Assembly (NCBI GenBank): GCA_964034945.1
Contig: OZ035963.1
Span: 49,851,532 to 49,915,531 of the forward strand
Source of the DNA: Chrysopilus asiliformis
Taxonomy: Eukaryota; Arthropoda; Insecta; Diptera; Rhagionidae
Direction: 5' to 3'
Length of the DNA: 64,000 bases
The notes beneath the pieces were generated by a model. The model was not told where the DNA came from and searched no databases. It saw nothing but the letters and a program-made list of their open reading frames with translations. Below, in pieces: positions 1-13,000 of this stretch (position 1 is the first letter of the stretch; every line of letters starts with the position of its first letter). Both the position numbers and the translations under genes were made by a program.

Positions 1-173
1 TCTGAAGAGTTTCACTGGGGGTCGCTGATCACGAATCCGGTGTTAGATTTTCAAAATTCAAAAAGGAAGGCCCTGTAAGGATAACGCAAATATCCTTTTT
101 CCCATTTTTTCCGGGGAAAAAAAGAAAATTTTTACAAAAAACTTTTACCCCACAACGGCAGGTATGCAAGCTA
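1..173 (+). mobile_element. Helitron 3' fragment
   Basis: The window opens inside a copy of the Helitron family that is complete at 23303-24046 and at 63036-63987 (opposite strand). Shared text includes the 'ggtcgctgatcacgaa' segment and the 'ctgtaaggataacg' motif. The terminal part has the family's 'acaacggc...tatgcaag' end, but the last bases read CTAT rather than CTAG because another TC-starting element abuts here. The 5' part lies outside the window. Confidence 0.6.
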
Positions 174-597
174 TCTACACATATAATACATCTGTAATTC
201 TGTCTGTCTGTCGAATTTTGTTCCGACATCACGTGAAAACGGCCCAACCGATTTCGACGAAACTTTGCACTGCCAGAATAAATTATATTTTATTGACCTC
301 CCCCCTCTTCTTCGATACCCCTCCCCTGATAACTTTCGAACCGTTCAACCGATTGGGGTGCGGCTTTCACTAATAGAGAAGTCATTCCTCAAGGAAATTT
401 TTCCCGCACTAATATCTACCCTCCCTCCTCTCAGTAAACCCCCTCGCCTGCTACCTTCTACAACAATGAGAGATTTGGATTCGGTTTTCTCCTTTAGGAA
501 GGCCAGCCCTCAGGGAAATTTTTCGCCCACTATTATCTATCCCCTCCCCTCTCGGTAAACCCCTCACCTGCTATGAACTACAACACTGCAGCCCCTA
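174..597 (+). mobile_element. putative short Helitron with C-rich repeats
   Basis: It starts with TC after an A, runs through an AT-rich stretch, then 'ctgtctgtctgtcg', and ends in CTAG followed by T, matching the Helitron A/T insertion rule. The body holds about two copies of a roughly 120-base pyrimidine-rich unit ('cctcccctctc', 'ctgctac'). Related units recur at 52.7-53.0 kb and 56.6-57.1 kb. A clear 3' hairpin before CTAG is not visible, so the right end is uncertain. Confidence 0.4.
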
Positions 598-1740
598 GTA
601 ATATAATATAATTCGAATACAAAAAAAAGCTATATACAAGCATAGCAAAAGACAGACGTCATTTTGTATTCTTAGTCATACTAATCACATACGAAATGAC
701 TAAAAAGGATTAAGTAAAATAACAATTTGAAAATAAAATTAGAATTATCATTGTGTGAAATTAAATTTTCATATGAATGTTAAGATAAGAATGCTTTTGA
801 ATAACAAATCCAATAAAACGTCCAAAATGAAATTCGGAACACAAACCGATTAAAATAGCAAATACGGGTGAGTTTTAGAAGTTGTTTCCATTTTTATAAA
901 AATGACATGAAACCATAACGTCATTGCTAACAAAACGATATTATTTAATATGCAAACAGACAATTTGAAAAACGAGTCATACAGTAGTGAGATTTTCCCT
1001 TTTGGGTTTAGCTTGGCTGGATGTGTCTTTCCTTCATCAGCTTTAAATGATTGCAGATAAATTATTTAAAATTCCAGACAGAGGCAAGTACAAGGCAAAG
1101 AATGAATGAATGGTCAAACCTTTTCTCTGTTGTATCCCCGATTTTCACAAATGTAGAACAATGAAGGATTTGTCTTGGATTCGTTTTTTTAATGGGGATC
1201 AGGATTTGGGTATAACAAGTTCTTTCCTCTGGGCCAACAACGCTCTAAAAACTTGATGGCTAGAACACAAGAGAAATGAGGGCGTAAGGATGACGATTAA
1301 ACTTTATTCTATAGCTAACACAAAACCCAAAGAAAACTTTCTTTCCCCTGGCTTTGATCCGAGTTGTTTTCTCTCCGTCGTCGTAGTTCACAGATCATTC
1401 TAGAAACGGTTGAAAAATGTTTAATTTATTTTGATACACTCACAAAAAAAATTTATCAAATATGGGTGAGAATTCAGAATAATTTGTCACTGCTTTATTT
1501 GAATTTTTTTTAACGTCTCTCAACCCCTCGCCCGCAATCTCCCATACATCTCAAAGCAGTTAAATCCAGGTTGAGCGATTCGAAAGATGTTCATTTAAGC
1601 AATTCTTTCAACCAAGAAAATTCACCTCGGATTTATTTAGATAAGCTCTCCCCTGCTATACAATTTTTTGGACCGAATTATTGCTCGTTCTTCAAACTCA
1701 TTTCTATTTTTCCAAAATCCCTATAAATTTTTTTAAAGAA
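598..1740. other. AT-rich, no gene recognised
   Basis: I see no long open frame, splice-bounded coding exon, terminal inverted repeat or RNA gene here. It is ordinary AT-rich noncoding sequence upstream of, or within the 5' intron of, the dpr-like gene. Confidence 0.6.
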
Positions 1741-2136
1741 AAACATAAGAAAAGCTACAATTGCGGGGGGCCAATTGTCAAATAGTCGATATGATGATAG
1801 ACAAAATGTTTATTTTAAAAAATCAATTTGTATAGGAGAGGGGGGAAGCAGTCGTTCAATTGGATTTTGTTGTATGGATGAGTTATTTAAAATCCTGTTC
1901 TAAATATATTTTAAAAATTTCAATATGACTCACCGTTTTTGAGAAAATTGCAAAAAACTGTAGCCTTTGTATGGGGGAGGAGGGAAGGAATGGTCCGATT
2001 TTGCCCGTTTAAGGACTTAGCCTAGCCATTTACGAGAAACGTAACTATACATAATTTCTAGTCTCTAGCTCAATCCCTTCGAAAGTTATGGTGCTCACGG
2101 AAAGATAGACAAACAGACAGACAGACAGACGGACAG

Positions 2137-2187
<51 letters not shown>

Positions 2188-2252
2188 GACAGAAAGACGG
2201 ACAGACAGACGGACAGAAAGACGGACAGACGGACAGACGGACAGACAGACGG

Positions 2253-2290
<38 letters not shown>

Positions 2291-2380
2291 GGCGAAATGG
2301 ACATGCGGAAATCAAAATCTTTTGTCATCCCTAACACCCTGGTGTAGTTCATTTTTGTATAAATATATCATATAGAGTAT
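1741..2380 (-). mobile_element. dispersed repeat family B with GACA array
   Basis: Segments recur elsewhere in the window. 'catttacgagaaacgtaac' and the 'aaaatcttttgt...ccctaacac...tggtgtagtt' end are found again at 24118-24395 (opposite orientation), and the latter part again at 18672-19035. The 'aacataagaaaagctacaatt' half recurs at 46309-46590. On the minus strand it begins with an AT-rich 'acaaaaatgaactacacc' followed by a TCTG array, the arrangement of the window's Helitrons, so it is probably Helitron-derived. Canonical ends were not confirmed. Confidence 0.5.
2106..2291. repeat. GACA/GACG tetranucleotide array
   Basis: This is an imperfect tetranucleotide array of mixed GACA and GACG (TCTG/TCCG on the other strand). 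It is open in several frames on the minus strand and gives long Cys/Leu/Ser/Val frames, which are repeat artefacts rather than genes. Confidence 0.9.
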
Positions 2381-2390
2381 AAAAAATTAA

Positions 2391-2643
2391 CACTCTAACT
2401 GCCACGACAGTTTTAAGCCTTTTTCGAATATTTAGTTGTCAGTCAAAAAGGCACTAAGAGAAAAAAAAATTGAAACAAAATTATACCTAAATGTCATTTT
2501 GTTACCATAAAATGTGTGCAACTACAAAAAATCGGTGCGGTTGAAGCGAATAATTTTCATTGTGGCCGTTGTGTACAATTAGTCCAAAAGACTTGAGTTT
2601 GAAGAAGTGTCAAGTCTTTTCGACTGACGTGGCAGTTAGAGTG
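2391..2643. mobile_element. TTAA-flanked piggyBac-type MITE 1
   Basis: It has a 16-base perfect terminal inverted repeat, CACTCTAACTGCCACG, flanked on both sides by TTAA (2387-2390 and 2644-2647). TTAA target duplication is the hallmark of piggyBac transposons. At 253 bp with no coding capacity it is a non-autonomous copy. It sits right next to the family B repeat. Confidence 0.75.
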
Positions 2644-2647
2644 TTAA

Positions 2648-4020
2648 TAAAGAAAAAACTTGACGAAAAAAATTTTCTTCGTGTAACTAAAATATTGTTT
2701 CCCAAATTACTGGCTTTGTTTTCAATGAAATTAAGAAAATTAGTTTAATAGTTTCCTCATTTCAGAAATGAAAAAACGTCCAGAAAAGCTGAGATGATGT
2801 AATTGGTGATACACATACACAATCCACATAATCTGTGAACATTTTTACTTCGAAACCTTTGTATATGTGCCACTGTGGAAGTTTTCTAATTTTCCTTATA
2901 ACTTTCCTATCTCCAATTTTGGCTTGGAAAATTTTTATTAAAGGCGCTACCAAGTTCTAAAAACTTTTCCGTTAAAGCAAATTAAAGCCAATAAAGATGA
3001 TTCGGTTTGACTTTAGATCCCGAATAACGAAGAAACAGAAAACATAACAAAATTAGAGTTGAAAAAGTATTGAAATTTCTCGTAACTGGGCTTGTAATAT
3101 GTGTGGGCGGTGGTAGGCGGGGATGCGGAGAGTTTCTTATAGCCACCAGCATCACAAAACTGAAATCAATTTCGGATCGTCCAACTGAATGTCTGATAAG
3201 TTTTTAGAAATTGGGGATGGATTAGGGATGACTTTAAGGCTGAAATTTTCTTATACCCGAAGAAAAAATTTCCCATATTATTTTTTTGTTTGTTGGTTTC
3301 TGTTTTTTCTTTTCTTTTCGTTTTTTTTTTTGTTTTTGATTTGTTTTTCTCTAAAGGTTCAAAGCAGGGGATCTTCGGTTCATCTTGGGATCACGCAGTG
3401 AAAAGGATGTTGTTTTGTTGCCATAGAATAGAAGTTTTGTTATATTCTCATTGCTTATTCGTTATTTTTTTAAGGAAAAAAATTTCGTTTCCTAAGCTAC
3501 TGCTTGATTATCTTCTGAGAAATTGAAAGAATTTGCTTTTCTTTTACAATAACGAAATGTTACCATTGTGAAAATATGAACTGAGGGAGATTTTTAATCG
3601 TTTCCGATGGCCTATGCATATTTTTATGCTACGCAGAAAACTCAACAAATAACGAATAAAGGACAAAAGTCCTTTTTAAGAAAGAAAAAAAAAACGGAAA
3701 AATATGGAAGAAGTAAACAAAATAATTTAATATATTTTGCCTTAAATTGGGGGAATTTTGTTTTTGACATTGCTTTATGCATATTAAGGAAATGTCATTT
3801 AAGTTTAAATTTGTCGCCTAACTAAATAATCTTTTTCTCCAAAAGCCTTGCGTGTCAGTTTAAATAAAATTATTGTCACAAATTTTATTTGAAAAATTAT
3901 GAATAAAAAATTCAATTCTAAAGCCTAAGAAAAAAAAACTAGCCAGGGAATATAGAATTAAGAAAATAAAAAATAATAAAAAAGAGTAAAAATGTTATTT
4001 AAAAGCTTTTATTTAGCTTG
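2648..4020. other. AT-rich, no gene recognised
   Basis: Only short, compositionally biased frames are present (T-rich near 3290-3360, A-rich near 3680-3700). No repeat boundary or coding exon could be supported. Confidence 0.55.
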
Positions 4021-4025
4021 CCTTC

Positions 4026-4566
4026 GTGTCTGTTTGTCTGTCTATCTGTGAGATTCCAGTCTTGCAATCCTATTTTGACCCACCTCAACTCATCCGATTG
4101 ACTTTAAATTTTGCACAGATTCGTAAGTCCGATGACAATAAGAACTTCGTCCTTGTCAGGTCCTGTAAGGATAACATGATAAGGGGAGGTCCTGTAAGGA
4201 TAACTTGATCATACTTTTCCTCAAATTTTTTCCGGAAACAAATCTATTCCGGAAGTTTTTGGGGTCGCTGAATCCGATTCTGGCGTTAACAAGTCTGTAA
4301 GGATTACAGAAGGTCCTGTTAGGAAGACGTGATTATCTTTTTCCTCAAATTTTCCGGGAAAAATCTTATCTAGGAGTTTTCAGGGTCGCTGAATTCGTTT
4401 CTGACGTTAATAAATCTGTAAGGATAACGGAGAGTCCTGTAAGGATAACGTAATTATCCCTTTTCCTTAAATTTGCAGGAAAAAATGTCCTCTGGGGGTT
4501 TTTGGAATTGCTGAATCTGATTCTGGAGTTAAAAAGTCCATAAAAATATCTCAGATGCATCAAGGA
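4026..4566 (+). mobile_element. Helitron-like remnant with ~120-bp tandem units
   Basis: It begins with a TGTC-rich tract followed by 'cacctcaactcatccgattg', then about three tandem copies of a roughly 120-base unit. Each unit carries 'ggtcctgtaaggataac', 'ccggaaaaa' and 'ggtcgctgaat..gattctg'. The same units are in the Helitron copies at 1-173 and 63036-63987, and in inverted orientation at 53380-54060. Termini are not resolved. Confidence 0.5.
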
Positions 4567-4570
4567 TATA

Positions 4571-4818
4571 TGAGGCGTTAAAAGCTAGAGTGGACCATCC
4601 CACATGTCGAAATCGTGATTTTTTTTTGTGTTTGAATCACTATTGCGAGTGAGTTTTTAGATAAAAATGTTTGAATGCACAAAAGAACATTTCAACATTG
4701 AGTAATAAAGTCCACAGATTTTTTTTTCCAAAAATTTACAGTCAATAATAGTACAAAAGTGGAAAAGCTTCAAAAACTCGATTATGTGGCTTGGTCCACT
4801 CTAGCTTTTAACGCCTCA
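4571..4818. mobile_element. TA-flanked MITE with 27-bp TIR
   Basis: The left end TGAGGCGTTAAAAGCTAGAG... is repeated in exact inverse at the right end (about 27 bp, through 'tggacca'). TA is present on both sides (4569-4570 and 4819-4820). The size of about 248 bp with no ORF and a TA duplication fits a Tc1/mariner-type MITE. No second copy is present in the window. Confidence 0.7.
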
Positions 4819-4822
4819 TATA

Positions 4823-5126
4823 TTCGAAGGCTAAAATGTATAAACTAGCGTGGGCGAAAAGACAGACGTAATTTTAACTTTTTAGTCATACTAATAAAAT
4901 ACAAAATGACTAAAAAAATATGAAATTAAAGAAAATTTAAAAAAAAGTGTTTTAAAAAAATCTTTTATTTAAAAAAAATGCACTAAAAAGGAAAAAATAC
5001 TTTCCTGGTACTGTGTATCAAAGCGAGATAAAAGCATGAAAAATAAAATAAAATAAATATTTATCTTCTAGGCTTTTATTTCTGATACACAGTACCAGAA
5101 AATGATTTTTTTTTCTTTTGAGTGCA
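4823..5126. other. AT-rich spacer
   Basis: This holds A/T runs and a short inverted repeat ('ctggtactgtgtatca' near 5007 and 'tgatacacagtaccag' near 5082), which gives a foldback of about 90 bp. No gene is visible. Confidence 0.45.
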
Positions 5127-5452
5127 GAAGACCGACAGACAGACCGACAGACAAACCGACAGACAGATCGACAGACAGACAGACCCACAGACAGACCCAC
5201 AGACAGACCGACAGGCAGACCGACAGACAGACCGACAGACAAACCGACAGACAGATCGGCAGACACCGACAGACATAGACTGACAGACAGACCGACAGAC
5301 AGACCGACAGACAGACCGACAGACAGACCCACAGACAGACCCACAGACAGACCAACAGGCAGACCGACAGACAGACCGACAGACAAACCGACAGACAGAC
5401 CGACAGACAGACAGACAGACAGACCGACAGACATAGACTGACAGACTGACCA
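5127..5452. repeat. GACA/GACC tetranucleotide array
   Basis: This is an imperfect array of (GACA)(GACC) with internal higher-order duplication: the block around 5206-5260 resembles that around 5355-5400. Open frames on both strands (Thr-Asp-Arg-Pro repeats, Ser-Val-Gly-Leu repeats) are artefacts. Confidence 0.9.
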
Positions 5453-5815
5453 AATGAACGGACAATTCCATAATTTGTCAAATGAACGGACAATCCCATA
5501 ATTTTGCCTGGAACGGAGTTCATACTGATCAGAGAGCTTCTATCTGCCCCCGTTTTCGAGTCGGAAATAAAATACTTTCCTCTATAGCAGAAGAAAGTAA
5601 AAATAGACATGGAATTGGGGCCAAATTTTTGAGCCGCACAAAGTACTGTCTCGTTTTCAATTTCCTCAACATTTACTAAACCGATTGCAATTAATAAATT
5701 TTATTGTGACCATTTGATTACGCAAATAATAATCAAAGATCATGAAGTGACTCAAAAAGCTCTGCTGTCTTTTGAACCGTTGAAGTAACTTTCATCCGGT
5801 ATTCACAATTAAATA

Positions 5816-6082
5816 CACTCAGAAAAATGGAGGCTAACTCAACGACCTACATACGGCGTAATTGGCCTCGGGTAGGCGCGCGTTCGCCTGCATGTGGGCA
5901 AGTAAAACTGAGTTGACCTGTGGTCGGAGAAATTCTGAAATTAAGCCACCAGCAGGTAGGGCATTGGGAGCTGCGCGAGTTTACCTTAGATAGGTTAACT
6001 CTGACCCCTAGCTGGCTTACAGACACCTCTGTAAGGTCAGAGTTAACCTCACAAAAAGTTGACCTGGACATTTTTCTGAGTG
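5816..6082. mobile_element. TA-flanked MITE family A, copy 1
   Basis: The ends CACTCAGAAAAATG and CATTTTTCTGAGTG are perfect inverses, flanked by TA (5814-5815 and 6083-6084). A second near-identical copy lies at 19057-19328. The body is less AT-rich than its surroundings and has no ORF of its own. A TA duplication with short TIRs suggests a Tc1/mariner-type MITE. Confidence 0.8.
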
Positions 6083-6465
6083 TAAGTTGTTCTACATCTA
6101 CTCTGGTTTCCTCTTCTGATTTAAATTACAAGAAAAGTGCGAGTATGAGAAAATTATTTTTTATAAAAATTTATGAAAAATTAAAATCGGATCAAAACTC
6201 CTTCTATGGTTTAGGAAATAGAAGCGGAGGAAGTAGAATTCATCTCGCCACCTAGTCTATTACTTTATCTGTTACTAGTCTGTTACCATTGAATAATTTT
6301 TAAAGAAATCCGGAACCAAAAACCACTATAATGTGCTTTTCATAAATTTTAACGCCTGAATTTTTAGTTATTTTAAGGATCTGAAGAATAATATTCACAA
6401 TACAAGAAAAAAAAAGAACTCACCTGAATACAAATCAATATAAATTTTCCACTTTTCTTTTTCAG

Positions 6466-7046
6466 GAGCCTCAACCGAAACAAGCTTTACTACAGAAAAT
6501 TTAAATGTTGTTGGTAGTAGTACTAGTAAAATCGATCAAGAACGTCCAATGGCGATGATAGTGGCGACAATGACTACAACCACTAGTAGACAAAAAACTC
6601 CTGATCATCAGACTTCATCGTTAACGTCTTTATCGACATCATCATCATCGTCGTCATCGTCGTCATCGTTTTCAATATCATCGACAGCCGTATCGACGAC
6701 AGCAAAACCAACAACGGCATCGTCAGTTAGAAGTAGTAGCACATTTCCATTTGATTTCTCATTATCGAAGCAACATTGGACCAAAAATGAAGGTAATCAA
6801 ATATCTCACCTGGAAATTCAAAAAAAAAACGAAAATAAATCACCGTCAAATGATTTTCTAGATACGGCGACAGTACATAAAACAATACCGATGCACGCGT
6901 ATCAAAATAAACATCATCACGAACATCATTGGGGCCCATTTTTTGAAGAGCCGCTCAACACTAGCGAAGGTACACTTCACGTAGCCGCTCATCTGTTCAC
7001 TGAGGCGATACTCAATTGCAGAGTCGGAATGCTACGTGATAAAACG
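6466..7046 (+). CDS. dpr20: dpr20-like exon: Ser/Thr-rich region and start of Ig1
   Basis: The acceptor follows a pyrimidine tract (ttttctttttcag) and the donor is gtgagt after ACG. The first two bases complete a codon begun in an unseen upstream exon. The reading frame holds runs of Ser (TCA/TCG repeats near 6640-6665) and Thr, His-rich sequence near 6915, then LHVAAH...ILNCRV, which starts Ig domain 1 with its first cysteine. The exon ends in phase 0. An internal ATG at 6549 is in frame, but the frame is open upstream to the acceptor, so it is unlikely to be the true start. Confidence 0.8.
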
Positions 7047-10000
7047 GTGAGTACTTGATAAATTGGGCTTTTTAAAATTGGATTTTGATGTGTGGAAAAG
7101 TTGTGTGAAATTCCCTTTTTAACCCTTTCACTAGAGAATATTCTTAAATTGTTGGACATTATAGTTGTGAGATATGGCTTTTACTTTCCTTTCTTCTTCG
7201 ATAGAGGAAAAGCATTTGTATTTTATTCATTACGGAGACCGACTCGAGAACGGGGGCAGAAAGAAAATTTCTGATCAGTACGAAATCCGTTTCAGGAAAA
7301 ATTATTAGGTTGTCCTTGCATCGGTCTGTGGGTTTGTCGGTCTATCAGTCAGTCTATCGGTCTATCTGTTTGTCAGTTTTACGTATCTTAAATAACTCAA
7401 AATCGCGTTAAGTTAGCTACTTGAAATTGTTGTAAATGAAAAAATTTGCGGTTTGTGGCGATCTGTGGGGAAATGAGTGTATAATACGATTTCGAGTCTT
7501 AAGCCCATTTTAGACTAACGATTGCGATTACGATTACGATTACGATTACGATTACGATTACGATTACGATTACGATTACGATTACGATTACGATTACGAT
7601 TACGATTACGATTACGATTACGATTACGATTACGATTACGATTACGATTACGATTACGATTACGATTACGATTACGATTACGATTACGATTACGATTACG
7701 ATTACGATTACGATTACGATTGCGATTACGATTGCAATTACGATTGTGATTGCAATTACGATTGCGATTACGATTGAGGCTTCTCCACCAATGAGATCAA
7801 AGCTTTCAAGGATAGATTTGATCTCATTGGCCGAGGAAGCTCAATCGTAATCGCAATCATTAGTCTGAATTGGGCTTATCTCGAACGGTTCTCGAGATAT
7901 TTGAAAAAATATACTCATCCGAAACTAAATATTGCAGAGGATAGTTTTGTGTTGATCACGACTGATAATATATTTTTTTTTCTTTCGATATTGAAAGAGT
8001 TAAACACTGTTAAAATTTTTGAATGTGTTTTTGGTACATATTTAATATTATAAAAAAATACTTTAAAAAATGACTATTGTTGTATTTCTTTTATTTCAAA
8101 ATACGCGCAGGTGATGTGGATTCGACGAACTTCTGAGAAAGTTTCATTACTAACCGTTGGCAACATTACGTACAGCGGTGATCCCCGAGTTCGAGTAAAA
8201 TTTCAATATCCAAACAATTGGCGGTTAATCATAAATCCGGTGCAAAAAGATGACGCAAGTTTGTACATTTGTCAAGTGTCAACACATCCGCCGAGAGTTT
8301 TTGCAACAAATCTAACCATACTAGGTGAGTTAATTGTTTGAGCTTTTTTTAATTTTACAATATTACGCTAGGAATTATTGGAAAATTGTGCCTTATGCAG
8401 AGTACATTACGCGCGGAAAAAATCCGCATAGGAATCATCCCTGTAAAATATATTATAGGACTTGTTACACCATTTTGTAGCAAAGGCTTCCATAAATATT
8501 GGAACTAGTCCTAGTTTTCGTGGAATCATTACTACAGGGTGGGCCAGAATAGACGCAGGGGTTTGAAGTCTTTATAATTTTTTTTTATTTTTATTTTTTT
8601 AATTTTGTTTCAGCATTTTGTTAAGAAGACTTGGGCAATTTAAAATGGACCTGTACACAATAGAACAACGAACCGGTGGGCGGTGGGCTCAATGGCTCTT
8701 TTACGGGACATGTTTGGCGGACGCATTATTTCGAAAAGAAGCGATTTCAATTGGCCTCCGCGTTCACCTGATCTAACGACTCCAGATTGTTTCCTTTGGG
8801 GATATTTGAAAGAAAAGGTGTACGTCAACAAGCCAACAACTATCAGCCAATTGAAAACCAACATTCGCAGTGAAATCGAGGCCATAACACGAAAGGTTAT
8901 GGAAAATGTCTTGGAAAGAGCACGGATTGGCCACCACTTGCGAGATATAATTTTCCATATTTAGACCAAAAATATTCCACATCAATCAACTACATGTATT
9001 TGAAAATAAAATTATAGGTTTCGCTAAAATAAAAAATTTATAAAGAATTCAAACCCCCGCGTCTATTCTGGCCCACCCTGTATGTACGAGGTTTGTTCAA
9101 AAAAAAGGTGACTTTTCAAATTTCGCGGGCTACGTACATTCGATTCTCGATTTTTTTTATTGTGTTGGTACACTTGTTCCCAACATATGTTGACATGATC
9201 AACAATTTAGCATTTTTAGTTTGTTTTTGACACATATAAAGGTTAGACGTGTTTTGGTGTGCTTGGCAATTTTTTGCTATCGAAAAAAAATGGATCAAAG
9301 AATCTGTATTAAATTTTGTGTGAAAAATAAAATTAAGTGCTCCAACGCACTTGAAATGTTGACTGTGGCATTTGGCGAGTCTATTACTTTGAGCAAAAAA
9401 AAATGTTTATAAGTGGTAGAAGCTCTTCACAGAAAGCCGAGAAGATGTTAATGACGATGCCCGCCCTGGACGCCCCAGCACGTCAACAACTGATGAAAAC
9501 GTTGAAGCAGTGAAGCAAATTGTTATCAAGAATCGTCGAATCACTGTTAGGGAAATTGCTGAAGATGTGTGCATATCGGTTGGCTCATGCCATGCAATTT
9601 TTTCGGATGTTTTGGGCATGAAGCGTGTGGCAGCGAAGTTTGTTCCGAAATTGCTAAATTTTGACCAAAAGAACCGTCGCATGAGCATCGCTCAGGAGCT
9701 GTTGAATGACCGTAATCATTCCTCAGCCACCGTATTCACCGGACTTGGCTCCCTGCGACTTTTTTCTGTTCCCGACACTGAAAAGACCTATGAAAGGACG
9801 GCGTTTTGCCACGATTGAGGAGATAAAGACCGCATCGCTGGAAGAGCTCAAGACACTATCAAAAAGCGCATATCAGAAGTGCTTTAACACTAGATTGCCC
9901 AAGCAAGTCATTTTGACTGCTTTTTAATTTCAATCAGAAAAACAATTATATGACACAATTTGTTAGAATTTTGTGACTTTTTGTACAACATATAAATGCG

Positions 10001-13000
10001 TTTATTAATAATTCTTTGGCATTTTTGATTTATTGAAGTGAATAAGAATTTTAGTCAAGAATCTTCTAATAAAATACCAAAAATTAACAAAAAAAAAGAT
10101 GGACAAAAATACGAAAAGATTAATTGCGATGTTTATATTTGTCGCTGTTTGATTTATCCGAAATTCTCATGTTATTTTTGTTGAAATTTTTGCTGTTTTT
10201 CCCCACCAATGACAACAAAAGCCATAAAACAAGGTAAACACCACCAGTTAAATACATCTGAAAAACGTAGAAAATCCCGAAATTGTGGCTAAATTGCAAA
10301 CCGTTAATAAAATACTTGCCACAGATTAGAGCTCGATCGGGTATTCGTAACAAAAACCACCCCGAAAAAAAAAAACAAGGGGAAAATAAAAGAAACTAAA
10401 ACGTAAAAGTAAAAGGGGATTTTCTGGTTCTCGGGGAAAACGGTATCCATTGGGGGAAATAAATTTATGATATGAGTCTATAGTCTGAAAAATATTTGTG
10501 ATACCCCAGAGAGAAACTTTTATGTATGTCCACCCAAAGTTTATCCTCTTTGTTGGTTTTTTTTCCATTCCTGGAGTATTTCTTGTTTTATTTTGGATGT
10601 TCCGCACAGTTTTTCCCGACATTTTCCTTTTTGCCTTTCGGTTTGACTTTTTTTTCAATAGTAACTGAAAATACCTCAGCACCAAAAAAAGGAAAATAAA
10701 CGTTCGCTAAATGCTATTTTACGTCTCTCCTTGAGACTATTATTGTATCGTACTTTAAGTAGTGGGCTTTTTCCTTCTGCTCGCATTTTTTTCTTTTGGT
10801 ATACCCCAAAAAGTTCATTTTTTTCAGATTCCCCGCCCCATTGATACGTTTTTTTATTCCTGACTATTTTTGTTTTTTTTTTTTTTTTGGGAAACTGGAA
10901 TGATTAATGGGATTTTATGGCTTAGAGCAACATCGGCGTTATAGTGTTAACCTTTTGGCAATTTCTAACCGTCCTAATTGCACAAGTATTTATTTTACTA
11001 GCATCGGGATGAAAGAAAAGCGTAATAACTAGGGCTGCCAAAAATATGCATTTGCATATTTCTTCTCGTTATGATTTCGGCTCCGGGAGTTTTTTATTCA
11101 TCCGAATCAATAAGTTTAGAAGCGAATGAAGGTCACTTGTTGTTGCATATTTCGCATATTTGACACGTTAGTGCATATTTGCATATAAATGCATATAAAT
11201 GCATATAAATGCATATTAAATGCATATTTTGCCTGTTTCCTGAAAATTTCAAAACTTTTTATGCACATTTTGAATCTTAGTTCAACTGGGTAAGCCAATC
11301 GTCATTCAATAATACGACGACTGGATTTTCACTGGGTTCTTAAGACACATAACCTGAAATTTGTGTATCTTGCGCCTATTTCACGCTTCAACCTTTTAGT
11401 TCGTAGATGGGCTATAATTTACAAACAACGAATTTGAAAATCTTTTCCCGGCTATTGTAAGTTCATTCCGTACTTTTTACTCTCAAGTATTGTAGTCATG
11501 ATGGTGACAGACTCTTTAAATATTGCAGAGAAGTCATATGTTGTTCACATCAGATATTTGTTTATATGGTTTCGCTTCAAATTAATTTTTTTCTCTTAGG
11601 TACCACTGTTGTGGAATAGAAATTCCACATTGTAAATGAAATCATCCACGATTTCAAAGAAAGACGCTAAATCGTTTTGCCTACTCGGCAATTAAGGAAA
11701 ATGAATCCGAATGTTGTGGAATGAAAATTCCACATATTAATTAAAATCAACAATGATTTCCGCGCAAGTGTTCATCGTATCAGATGACACACTGAGTCAC
11801 ACAAAGCGCTTCACTCAATTTCGCCAATTCGGCAATTCAAGACCACCGCGAGTGATTGATAAGTAAATATCGATCAGCGCGTGGGCGGTTTGAAGATTGG
11901 CAGCAACTAAAGCATGCGTGAAAAAAGGAGTAGTCAGTCAGATCTAATCGAGTAAAGTCAGAATTAAACGGTGATCGAATAAAAGAAGTCGCGATTAAGA
12001 TATTAGCCAGTTCGGATCGTTTTGGATAAAAGCGATCCGAACTGGTAAAGAGGAAGTCTCAATTCACGGCTCCAATCGACATCATTTCTTTAGTAAAACA
12101 TTTAGTAAAACATTTTCCAAGTGGAATATTTTAGTGTTCTTTTCGTTGTTGGTGATGTTTCTTTATTGTTCACCCGAGGAAATTACTTGATCTTCAAAAC
12201 GTTTTCCGATCCATAAGTTTACCAGTGCAACTGACACGCATTTGGTGCATTCAAGTCCAATTATTCTAATTGATTCGGCTCTATAATTGCTTAGCAAAGT
12301 TATTGTGTAAAAGTTAAGAAACAAAAGTTATTAACTTAAAGTAATTAAAATTGTTGAATGTGAAATAAAAATGTAAAATAGTTTTAGTCACAAAACAGAA
12401 ACAAATAAAGTTATTTGATCGTTTTAAATATACAACAAAAATAACTCAACATTGTGTTACTTTAAATTACATTAAATAAATAAAGTGTTTGTAATAAAAA
12501 CCTTTTATAAATTATTACATAACACCACAATGCCGAAAGAAAAACCATCAACTAAGCAACAACTGGAAGGATATGTTTCCAAATTTGGAAACATTTTACA
12601 AACCGATGGGCGAATTTTATTTTGCCGAATATGCGACAAAAGTATCGCTTTTGAAAGAAAATTTCAAATTGATCAACATTTAGCTACTCAGCATCATCGG
12701 AAGCAATTGGAAATAAAACAGAACAAAGACCAGCAACTAATTTCAAATTCGCTGGCGACGCGTACAAATACAACGTTTTATAAAGATCTTGCACAAGCCT
12801 TTATATCAGCTGACATTCCATTTTACAAGTTAGAAAATCCAAAATTAAAATTTTTTCTTACAAAGTATTGCACGCAAATTATTCCGAGCCAGACGACATT
12901 GCGGGCAACATATATTGAAACATGTTACGTTGAAACAATGGATCGCATCAAGAGATCCGTAACAGGAAAAAAGCTTTGGGTTTCGATCGATGAAGCTACC

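Noticed and set aside
5018..5610. Long Cys/Leu/Ser/Val and Thr-Asp-Arg-Pro frames
   Set aside because: They arise from the GACA/GACC array, which stays open in many frames on both strands.
7522..7749. CGATTA array as a telomere-like repeat
   Set aside because: The hexamer is not the insect TTAGG repeat, and it lies inside a MITE arm.
11600..12340. Possible solo LTR inside the hAT left part
   Set aside because: 'tgttgtggaat' motifs suggested an LTR, but no matching end or 4-6-bp target duplication could be found, so it is treated as the hAT leader.
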